Part shown: positions 1-5,070 of the stretch, in pieces
Layout: each line of letters starts with the position of its first letter
Position numbering within the stretch: position 1 is the stretch's first letter
Assembly: GCA_945949385.1 (NCBI GenBank)
Contig: CAMFEL010000089.1
Span: forward strand, 1-8,559
From: an uncultured Clostridia bacterium
GTDB taxonomy: Bacteria > Bacillota > Clostridia > Oscillospirales > CAG-272
Direction of reading: 5' to 3'
DNA: 8,559 bases
Notes under the pieces: model-generated
What the model was told of the DNA's origin: nothing
Seen by the model: the letters and a program-made list of their open reading frames with translations, nothing else
The model's database searches: none
Program-made: the position numbers and the translations under genes

Positions 1-17
1 TTCTTATCTTTGGGCAT
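1..17 (-). CDS. 5' end of a minus-strand gene, possibly a TetR-family regulator (partial)
   Basis: Only the first five codons are in the window, reading M-P-K-D-K, with the ATG at 17-15. A strong ribosome binding site (GGGAGGTG on the minus strand, 25-32) lies 7-8 bases upstream. The assignment to TetR is an inference: many clostridial TetR regulators begin with MPKD, and the promoter carries a GTATGT/ACATAC palindrome like TetR/AcrR operators. The body of the gene lies outside the window, so the family cannot be confirmed. Any other small gene with this start is possible. Confidence 0.45.
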
Positions 18-35
18 CCGCTTCACCTCCCGTTT

Positions 36-63
36 AGTATGTATGTAAACATACTAACATACT
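36..63. promoter_or_regulatory. Palindromic operator, probable autoregulatory TetR-type site
   Basis: AGTATGT (36-42) and ACATACT (57-63) form an inverted repeat. Nested inside is a second, offset palindrome, GTATGTAAACATAC (41-54). The half-sites resemble the TACATAC-type half-sites of AcrR/TetR operators. The site overlaps the predicted -10 of the minus-strand gene starting at 17, the position expected for repression. That the product of this gene binds here is inferred. Confidence 0.55.
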
Positions 64-82
64 TTTTTATAAAAAATCAAGG
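53..82 (-). promoter_or_regulatory. Predicted sigma-A promoter for the gene starting at 17
   Basis: On the minus strand a TTGATT -35-like hexamer (about 77-82) is followed after about 18 bases by TAGTAT (about 53-58), a plausible -10 inside the operator. It is a moderate consensus match. Other AT-rich hexamers nearby make the exact assignment uncertain. Confidence 0.4.
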
Positions 83-112
83 GTTTTCAAGAAAATCACA
101 TCCGTATATGCA

Positions 113-160
113 AAAAATCAGCCATGTCCAAGCTGTTTCGCTTGATCATGACTGATTTTT
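113..160. terminator. Bidirectional hairpin terminator between nrdR and the upstream-reading regulator gene
   Basis: AAAAATCAG (113-121) pairs with CTGATTTTT (152-160). The stem continues inward through CATG/CATG and CAAGC/GCTTG to a small loop, TGTTTC. Read on the minus strand, the 3' arm ends in a run of six T. It sits downstream of nrdR and upstream of the promoter of the next minus-strand gene, so it would separate the two transcripts. It could act from either side. Confidence 0.6.
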
Positions 161-310
161 CTGCTTTTCGCCACTCGAAGGTGTCCTCACAACTACCTAT
201 TTCTGATTAGTCGTTCTGGCGCACCCACTTTCGGCGCGCTTTGCCTCGCAAATTTCAGCTTTATTCAGTTTTGTTTGTGTCGGAACAATAATTTTCGTGA
301 ATGCTGTATC
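161..310. other. Intergenic stretch without recognisable gene
   Basis: Bases 18-335 form a gene-free stretch of about 318 bases. Apart from the operator and promoter (36-82), the terminator (113-160) and the small hairpin at 311-343, nothing is recognised here. The part from about 165 to 270 is GC-richer than its surroundings, but no open frame, tRNA or repeat was found in it. Confidence 0.5.
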
Positions 311-343
311 ATAACTGACGATTTCGTCACAAAAATCAGTTAT
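311..343 (-). terminator. Small hairpin overlapping the nrdR stop codon, weak terminator or 3' end structure
   Basis: ATAACTGA (311-318) and TCAGTTAT (336-343) are inverted repeats that include the nrdR TGA stop. A second small stem, TGACGA/TCGTCA (316-329), shares bases with it. No T-run follows on the minus strand, so efficient termination is doubtful. It may protect the 3' end, with real termination at 113-160. Confidence 0.35.
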
Positions 344-788
344 CTTCTTCCTTTTTCAGCGTTTGCAGCTCTTTCATAAAGGTCTCCACATCCTTGAACT
401 CGCGGTGCACGGAAGCAAAGCGCACATACGCCACCGCATCGTGCTCCTTCAGCTTTTCCATGGCAAGGTCGCCTATCTCGGAGGAGGTAATCTCCCGCTT
501 CAGGGAGTTCTGAATTTCGGCTTCAATCTCGTTTGCCACCGACTCGGCGTTGACAGGCCGCTTCTGGCACGCTTTAAGCAGTCCGGAAAGCAGCTTGTTT
601 TTGTCAAACAGCTCCTTGGAGCCGTCCTTTTTTATTACTACCGGCTGAAAGGCGTCAATGACCTCGTAGGTGGTAAAGCGCGTATGACACTGAAGACATT
701 CTCTGCGGCGCCTTATGGAATTATTCTCTTCAACGGGGCGGGAGTCGACAACCTTGATGTCATCGGATGCGCATGACGGACACTTCAT
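336..788 (-). CDS. nrdR: Transcriptional repressor NrdR (ribonucleotide reductase regulator)
   Basis: A 150-residue protein of normal NrdR length. The N-terminal zinc ribbon has C3-P-S-C6 and C31-L-Q-C34, followed by the run of arginines (26-29) typical of the family. The ATP-cone domain fills about residues 46-136 (PVVIKKDGSKE onward). The family motif near the end reads YVRFASVHREF, where most members have VYREF. NrdR binds ATP/dATP and represses ribonucleotide reductase operons through NrdR boxes. No such box or nrd gene was recognised here. The chosen start is the ATG at 788, because MKCPSC is the usual N-terminus. The frame stays open to 830 and an in-frame ATG at 800 (MVINM) is possible. 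The nearest Shine-Dalgarno (AAAGGA, about 801-806) is 12 bases from the chosen ATG, which is long. The gene is preceded by a structured leader shared with the MgsA-like gene. Confidence 0.95.
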   Translation of the reverse strand: MKCPSCASDDIKVVDSRPVEENNSIRRRRECLQCHTRFTTYEVIDAFQPVVIKKDGSKELFDKNKLLSGLLKACQKRPVNAESVANEIEAEIQNSLKREITSSEIGDLAMEKLKEHDAVAYVRFASVHREFKDVETFMKELQTLKKEEDN

Positions 789-793
789 ATTTA

Positions 794-892
794 TGACCAT
801 TCCTTTCGTTGATATGTGGCGGCAAGGCACAAATGGGGTTTGAAACAGCTCACGTGTGATCCACGCTGCTATACTTTCAAACTCTTCCCTCC
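794..892 (-). repeat. Leader repeat element, copy 1 (nrdR leader)
   Basis: Read on the minus strand, this roughly 99-base segment begins with GGAGG, then AGAGTTTGAAAG, and ends with the nrdR ribosome binding region. It matches 4405-4554 on the plus strand. 40 bases are identical (817-856 versus 4442-4481), as are the last 20 (794-813 versus 4535-4554). It folds into a hairpin: GTTTGAAA (875-882) with TTTCAAAC (838-845), and an inner GCGTG/CACGT stem. It lies between the nrdR promoter and start codon, so it is transcribed as 5' leader. Function is unknown: it could be a cis-regulatory RNA or a small mobile repeat. Confidence 0.8.
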
Positions 893-941
893 GAACAGCT
901 TCAAAAATTGAGCTTATGCCTTTATTTTGCGTTTTTCTTTT

Positions 942-970
942 ATTCTAACACAAGATTTTGTTTTTTGCAA
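942..970 (-). promoter_or_regulatory. Sigma-A promoter for nrdR
   Basis: On the minus strand TTGCAA (965-970) is followed by a 17-base spacer and TAGAAT (942-947), preceded by TG as an extended -10. Transcription would start near 935 and give a leader of about 150 nt before the nrdR ATG. The promoter lies only 12 bases beyond the amidase stop. No terminator separates them, so read-through from the amidase gene into nrdR is also likely. Confidence 0.75.
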
Positions 971-982
971 TAGCCAAATATA

Positions 983-3199
983 TCATTTTAGAAAAGGTTC
1001 CGAGGCGGTTTCGGTATCGGGTGCGGGTGCCGCCGTAATATCCGGCACATCGGCTGCCGCGCTGTGCTCTGCCGCCGGCGGTGCTGACATATCTTCGATG
1101 CTTTCGGCAATTTCGGCAACCTCGGTATTATCGGTATCTTCGGTATTATCGGTAGTTTCGGCAGTATCGACAGTTTCGCTTTGGTCTGCATCATCGGCTC
1201 CGATGATCTCCGCAGTTTCGGCAGCAGCGCTGCCGTCGGCTTCGGTAAGGGCAACTTCGTATATTTCCGCTTGCGGAACGGGGGAGCGTACTCTCCCGTT
1301 CTTACAGAGGAGAAGCAGCACAAGAACCGTTGCCGCTGACGCCAGCAGGGCGAAAACCGCAAAGGGCAGTACGGCCGCCGGCAAAACGGAGGCGGTTTTT
1401 ACTTCCTCCGTCGCGCCGCACGCTGCACAGGTGAGTCTGCTTTTTCCCGACGCAAACAGACCGGCGCGCTTTACGGTTTCGCTGTCCCGGAAATTATGTC
1501 CCGCGGGAGGGACAGGTGCGGAAAACACCGCCCCGCAGCCGGAACAGACAAGCTCCGATTTTCCTTCTTCGGTGCAGGTAGGGGCGCTGTAGCTTGTGGG
1601 AAGAAAGCTGTGACCTATGGGAGGGGTATCCTCTGTTTCTTCCGCTTTGCAGTTTTTGCACACGCGGTGCATTTCTCCCCCTTCGGTGCATGTGGCTTCT
1701 TTTACAACGGTCTCTTCAAAGCTGTGTCCTTTGGCGGGCAGCTCTCTGTCAATTTCCGCCTTGCAGCGGGCGCAGTTTCCCTTTACACTGCCGTTTTCCG
1801 TACAGGTGGGCTCCGTCTTTTTGCATGCCGACTCGTCGTGACCTAAAGGGGCAAGCTCCTCATAAAGTTCAAAGCCGCAGACGGTGCATTTCGCCTGTCT
1901 GCTTCCGCTTTCCGTACAGGCTGCGGGAACAATTTTTTCGCTGTCTCCCCATTTATGTCCTGTCGCCGCTTCTGTTTCCGTATATTCTCCACCGCACACC
2001 TTGCAACGGTATAGTTTGCCGCCTGTCTCGGTGCAGGTGGGCGCGGTATAGGACACATATTCCCATGTATGTCCCTCCGCTTTCAGAATATCCTTAAACC
2101 GGTTGCCGCAGTAGGAGCATTCGTAGGCGACATAGCCGTCAACCGTATGGGTTGCTTCCACCCGTCCTGTTTCCCGGTAGTTATGCTGAGACGGTGCGGG
2201 GAGGGTGGTCACCTTCTTATGGGTCTCCATTTTGTAGCCCTTGTCAATAAGGTTGTCCGTTATGCGGCATGTATATGTAATACTGCCGTCCTGACCGCAT
2301 TTTGCGGGGACATAGGAGGTCTGCACCCAATAGTGATTGTCGGGAGCAGGTGCAATATTTGTCACATTTCTTCTGTGTCCGCATATTTTGCAGTGCTCCG
2401 ACTGTTTGCCCCGGTACATACAGTTTGAGGGGTAATCAACGCGGGCTGCGGAGTATGTATGAGTATGACCGAGATAGTACGACGCCAGCACGTCCGCCTC
2501 CGCCTGCGCCATTTTTTCCAGCGTATCGCTATTTGAAAGAATTGCTCTGTCTCCTGCGTTGGACATAAAGCCGTGTTCTATTATCATGGAGGGAATTCCG
2601 AATTTTGCCGCCCATGTGGGAATTCCGTAGTAATCCGACATAACGCCCAGAGAGGGGTCCTTTATATCCCACTGACGCTCAAAATTCCAGTAGTAACCCG
2701 CTGTGTCGCTGCGCCGGCGGACTCCGTTGTTTGCAAGTCCCGTTGCCTTTGATAATGCAGAGGTAACAGATGCGCCGAGAGTTGTCATGGCATAACTGCT
2801 GATTACGGAAGTGTAAACGGTGACGCCGTGCTCGGAGGTGTTGGCGCTTCCGTCAAAGTGCAGGCTTATAAGAGCGTCGGCGTTTACGCTGTTTGCGTAT
2901 ACACCTCTTTCGTAGACTTCCATGGTGCTGTCCCCGGTTCGGGTCAGGCAGACCTTGAAGCCGCCCTTTGCCTCAAGCTTTTTCTTCAAAAGCTGCGCAA
3001 GCCGCAGGGTATATTCCTTTTCGCCTACGCCGTTCATGGCGGTGCCGATCGACGTTCCTCCGTGCCCCGGGTCTATTGCCAGTACTATATCGTCGGAGGC
3101 GGCAAAGGAAGCTCCCGATGCGCCCAAAAGAGCAGTCAGCGCTGCCGCCGCGGCAAGGGCTGCAATTATTTTTCTGAGCTTCGGACTTTTTAGCTTCAT
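983..3199 (-). CDS. Cell-surface N-acetylmuramoyl-L-alanine amidase (Amidase_3) with Cys-rich repeats and C-terminal membrane anchor
   Basis: 738 residues. A signal peptide (about 1-34) has a basic start and Ala/Leu core. The Amidase_3 domain (about 37-243) has the expected zinc and catalytic residues: H46 in IDPGHGG, E60 in GEKE, H114 in SLHFD and E208 in IIEHGF. It cleaves the lactoyl-alanine bond of peptidoglycan. Residues about 245-600 hold some nine repeats with CxxC pairs (eight intact, one CRIT) and PTCTExG...GH spacing, typical of zinc-ribbon-like repeats in gut Firmicutes surface proteins. A membrane helix (about 605-631) is followed by basic residues and an acidic Ala/Thr/Glu tail of about 107 residues, so the tail should be cytoplasmic. 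No LPXTG or SLH signal is seen. The ATG at 3199 has GGAG 10 bases upstream. The amidase call is firm. The repeat function and topology are inferred. Confidence 0.9.
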   Translation of the reverse strand: MKLKSPKLRKIIAALAAAAALTALLGASGASFAASDDIVLAIDPGHGGTSIGTAMNGVGEKEYTLRLAQLLKKKLEAKGGFKVCLTRTGDSTMEVYERGVYANSVNADALISLHFDGSANTSEHGVTVYTSVISSYAMTTLGASVTSALSKATGLANNGVRRRSDTAGYYWNFERQWDIKDPSLGVMSDYYGIPTWAAKFGIPSMIIEHGFMSNAGDRAILSNSDTLEKMAQAEADVLASYYLGHTHTYSAARVDYPSNCMYRGKQSEHCKICGHRRNVTNIAPAPDNHYWVQTSYVPAKCGQDGSITYTCRITDNLIDKGYKMETHKKVTTLPAPSQHNYRETGRVEATHTVDGYVAYECSYCGNRFKDILKAEGHTWEYVSYTAPTCTETGGKLYRCKVCGGEYTETEAATGHKWGDSEKIVPAACTESGSRQAKCTVCGFELYEELAPLGHDESACKKTEPTCTENGSVKGNCARCKAEIDRELPAKGHSFEETVVKEATCTEGGEMHRVCKNCKAEETEDTPPIGHSFLPTSYSAPTCTEEGKSELVCSGCGAVFSAPVPPAGHNFRDSETVKRAGLFASGKSRLTCAACGATEEVKTASVLPAAVLPFAVFALLASAATVLVLLLLCKNGRVRSPVPQAEIYEVALTEADGSAAAETAEIIGADDADQSETVDTAETTDNTEDTDNTEVAEIAESIEDMSAPPAAEHSAAADVPDITAAPAPDTETASEPFLK

Positions 3200-3223
3200 A
3201 TAACTTTTGCTCCGTTTATGTAA

Positions 3224-3258
3224 CGGGAGGGCAAGCGTTTTGTTGCTTTCCTGTCCCG
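3224..3258 (-). other. Hairpin in the amidase 5' leader
   Basis: CGGGAGG (3224-3230) faces CC-TG-TCCCG (3250-3258), with an inner GCAA/TTGC pair (3231-3234 and 3243-3246). It lies in the untranslated leader between the promoter (3286-3314) and the amidase start at 3199. There is no T-run on the minus strand, so it is not a classical terminator. It may affect translation or mRNA stability. Confidence 0.35.
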
Positions 3259-3285
3259 CGGTTTTTGAGAAATCCTAACAGCTTT

Positions 3286-3314
3286 ATTTTAGCAAATAGT
3301 CATTATTGTGTCAA
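3286..3314 (-). promoter_or_regulatory. Sigma-A promoter for the amidase gene
   Basis: On the minus strand TTGACA (3309-3314), a perfect -35, is followed by a 17-base spacer and TAAAAT (3286-3291). It predicts a leader of roughly 80 bases. It is divergent from the promoter at 3385-3413, with about 70 bases between the two -35 boxes. Confidence 0.8.
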
Positions 3315-3320
3315 CATAAG

Positions 3321-3336
3321 TCCACGTATTTGTGGA
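3321..3336. promoter_or_regulatory. Inverted repeat between divergent promoters, possible operator
   Basis: TCCAC (3321-3325) and GTGGA (3332-3336) form a perfect inverted repeat with a 6-base spacer. It lies just upstream of the amidase -35 and between the two divergent promoters. Placement suggests a regulator site, but the half-site is only five bases and no regulator was identified. Confidence 0.3.
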
Positions 3337-3384
3337 TTTACCATTATTCTCAATAAAAATTATATTCTAAAACTGTTAATTGTG

Positions 3385-3413
3385 TTGACTTAGCGCGGCT
3401 TTGGGTGTATAAT
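3385..3413 (+). promoter_or_regulatory. Strong sigma-A promoter for the MinD/ParA-like gene
   Basis: TTGACT (3385-3390), a 17-base spacer, and a perfect TATAAT (3408-3413). Transcription would start near 3420, leaving a leader of about 35 bases before the TTG start at 3457. Since no other promoter was recognised up to the terminator at 5014, the MgsA-like gene probably shares this transcript. Confidence 0.8.
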
Positions 3414-3456
3414 TTTATGTGTATGTTTTTGCCGAGCGCAGGAGAGGGGTTAAGCT

Positions 3457-4386
3457 TTGATCACGTCACCGCGGTTTATTGCAGTCGCCTCGTCAAAAGG
3501 CGGAATAGGAAAATCCACCGCAGCCCTCGGCATTTCCCGCGCACTTTGCGCACGGGGAAAAAAGGTGCTGCTTGCGGATCTTGACTACGGCAACGCCTGT
3601 CTCGACATGCTTTGCAGAGCAGAGGACAGCGTGCTGTATACCTCCGCGGATATTTCCCGCGGTATTTGCTCGCCCGAAGAGGCGGTTATAAAACCCGAGG
3701 GTGAGGCGCTGTTTCTTCTGGCGGCGCCCTCAGGGGGCAGAACGGTGATTCTCCCCGGCGTACATAAAGATAAGGACTCAGGCTCTGAAATGAGCGCCGA
3801 GAAAGGCGCGGACGGTATTGCAGACAAGTCCCCGTCGCAGCTTAAAGACGGCATAGCCGAGGATATTTTGCCGGAAAGCGGTTTTGCCGTAGACGCGGAC
3901 AGTATTGCAAAGGCTGTGCGTGACGCGGCGGCTGCAGTAGGCGCCGACTGCGTTATCCTTGACACGGGCGCGGGAGTCAGCGGCGGTTTTCTTGCCGCAG
4001 CATCCCTTTCGTCTCAGGCGCTGGTGGTAGCGGGACATTCTCCCGTATCCCTCAGAAGCGCGGAAAGCACCGCAGAGCGGCTGAACGCTTCGGGTGTTTC
4101 CGATGTGCGCCTTATAATCAACAATTTTGACGGTACCGGCGTTCTTCGCCGTTCCCCGTTCCGCCGCAGCGGAATTTTCAATATGATAGATACGGCGCGT
4201 ATTCCCCTTGCAGGCGTTATTCCCTACGATTACGACCTGACCCTTTCCCACGAGGGGGGCGGAAAAGGCGGCGCGCTGTCGGAATCCGCATTTGCCAACA
4301 TTGCCGCGCGCATTGAAGGTGAAAGTGTGCCCCTGTTTTCCGGAATGAAGCATTACAGAAAGATCAGAAAAAAATTTTACATATAA
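3457..4386 (+). CDS. MinD/ParA-family P-loop ATPase
   Basis: 309 residues, starting at TTG with AGGAGAGGGG just upstream (3440-3449). A deviant Walker A, SKGGIGKST (residues 13-21, signature K14 and catalytic K19), is followed by the switch I region DLDYGNACLDML (41-52) and switch II DTGAG (169-173), as in MinD and FlhG. The C-terminal part keeps a MinD-like IPYDYDL...SE-x-A-xx-NIAARI arrangement. Residues about 103-153 form a charged, low-complexity insert not usual in MinD. The C-terminal end, MKHYRKIRKKF, is basic and could form an amphipathic membrane-targeting helix as in MinD (inference). Such ATPases dimerise on ATP and position cell components. No ParB, MinC or flagellar partner is present, so the cargo is unknown. 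The next gene follows after a 173-base leader. Confidence 0.85.
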   Translation: MITSPRFIAVASSKGGIGKSTAALGISRALCARGKKVLLADLDYGNACLDMLCRAEDSVLYTSADISRGICSPEEAVIKPEGEALFLLAAPSGGRTVILPGVHKDKDSGSEMSAEKGADGIADKSPSQLKDGIAEDILPESGFAVDADSIAKAVRDAAAAVGADCVILDTGAGVSGGFLAAASLSSQALVVAGHSPVSLRSAESTAERLNASGVSDVRLIINNFDGTGVLRRSPFRRSGIFNMIDTARIPLAGVIPYDYDLTLSHEGGGKGGALSESAFANIAARIEGESVPLFSGMKHYRKIRKKFYI

Positions 4387-4404
4387 CCACTTTGATTTTG
4401 AATG

Positions 4405-4554
4405 GGAGGTTAGAGTTTGAAAGTAAAGCGAGCGTGGATCGCACGTGAGCTGTTTCAAACCCCATTTGTGCCTTGCCGCCAAAAAGGGCGGCGGCAAGAT
4501 GCAAAGCCCCCCGGGCTTTGCAAAACCGTCACAAATCAACGAAAGGAATGGTCA
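4405..4554 (+). repeat. Leader repeat element, copy 2 (MgsA-like gene leader), with a 50-base insertion
   Basis: This is the plus-strand copy of the element found before nrdR (794-892). It keeps the order GGAGG, AGAGTTTGAAAGTA, GCGTGGATC, the 40 identical bases (4442-4481) and the final 20 with the ribosome binding site (4535-4554). The main hairpin pairs GTTTGAAA (4415-4422) with TTTCAAAC (4453-4460). Compared with copy 1, about 50 extra bases lie at 4482-4534. They build two more hairpins: CTTGCCGCC/GGCGGCAAG (4472-4480 with 4490-4498) and GCAAAGCCC/GGGCTTTGC (4501-4509 with 4513-4521). It occupies almost the whole gap between the ATPase gene and the MgsA-like gene. Confidence 0.8.
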
Positions 4555-4559
4555 CAATT

Positions 4560-4994
4560 ATGGAAATAGCTATTATTGCCGATGACTCCAAAAAGGAGCT
4601 GATGACACAGTTTTGTATCGCGTACTGCGGGATACTGTCAAAGCATCACATCTGCTCTACGAGTATTACGGGAAAATATATTGAGGATGCCACCGGTCTT
4701 GAAATAGAAAAGCTTCTGCCCGGCACCCACGGCGGTGTTCAGCAGATATGCTCAAGAGTCTCCTACAACGAGATAGACCTGGTGCTGTATTTCGGCAAGT
4801 CTCAGCCTAACCGCCTCAACAGCGACGAGCATGACAACCTGCTGCGTATGTGCGACAGTCAGAATGTTCCCGTGGCCACCAATATTGCCACGGCGGAGAT
4901 CCTTGTCTGCGCTCTGGAGCGCGGAGACCTTGACTGGAGAGAGATAGTCAATCCCTCATCGGAATACAACAAAAAGAAGCGTCAGCATCAATAA
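4560..4994 (+). CDS. Methylglyoxal synthase-family protein, probably catalytically inactive
   Basis: 144 residues with clear MgsA similarity: the IAIIADDSKKELM start, the ITGK/ATGLE region, GGxQQ, and the PVATNIATAE signature (104-113). MgsA converts dihydroxyacetone phosphate to methylglyoxal. By alignment with the remembered E. coli protein, key residues are replaced: H19 by D8, T47 by I36, S65 by P54, catalytic D71 by V60, D91 by K80, H98 by N87 and D101 by E90. D9 and K12 remain. It therefore probably binds a ligand or partner instead of making methylglyoxal. The ATG at 4560 gives the usual MgsA N-terminus. AAAGGA lies 12 bases upstream, and an in-frame ATG at 4548 is an alternative. The last residues (about 134-144) are basic. 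It is likely co-transcribed with the ATPase gene through the structured leader, and ends before a terminator. No symbol is given because enzyme function is doubtful. Confidence 0.85.
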   Translation: MEIAIIADDSKKELMTQFCIAYCGILSKHHICSTSITGKYIEDATGLEIEKLLPGTHGGVQQICSRVSYNEIDLVLYFGKSQPNRLNSDEHDNLLRMCDSQNVPVATNIATAEILVCALERGDLDWREIVNPSSEYNKKKRQHQ

Positions 4995-5013
4995 GTCTCC
5001 CCGCGGGGAATTA

Positions 5014-5042
5014 AAAGGGAGTTTTCGCTCCCTTTGCTTTTT
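5014..5042 (+). terminator. Intrinsic terminator after the MgsA-like gene
   Basis: AAAGGGAG (5014-5021), loop TTTTCG, CTCCCTTT (5028-5035), then a T-run (5038-5042). It begins 19 bases after the MgsA-like stop codon. No clear promoter was found between here and ymdB (GTG at 5071), so either termination is partial or the ymdB promoter is weak and missed. Confidence 0.75.
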
Positions 5043-5070
5043 GATTGAGAGCGAAACGAGGTGTTTTAAG

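Noticed and set aside
161..310. tRNA or truncated mobile-element gene in the GC-richer spacer
   Set aside because: No cloverleaf with a TTCRA-type arm and no extended frame with recognisable residues could be found on either strand.
936..990. NrdR box near the nrdR promoter (autoregulation)
   Set aside because: AT-rich sequence such as AAATATATC is present, but no pair of boxes close to the ACACWATATATWGTGT-type consensus could be recognised.
927..1592. Plus-strand open frame of 221 codons opposite the amidase tail
   Set aside because: Its Ser/Val/Ala-rich sequence is the antisense of the repetitive acidic tail. No start signal supports it.
4411..4423. AGAGTTTGA resembling the 5' end of 16S rRNA
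   Set aside because: The match stops after nine bases and no other rRNA sequence follows. It is part of the leader repeat.
3778..4539. Minus-strand open frame of 253 codons opposite the ATPase gene and leader
   Set aside because: It begins within the leader repeat and covers the antisense of a protein with clear Walker motifs. Its translation shows no family features.
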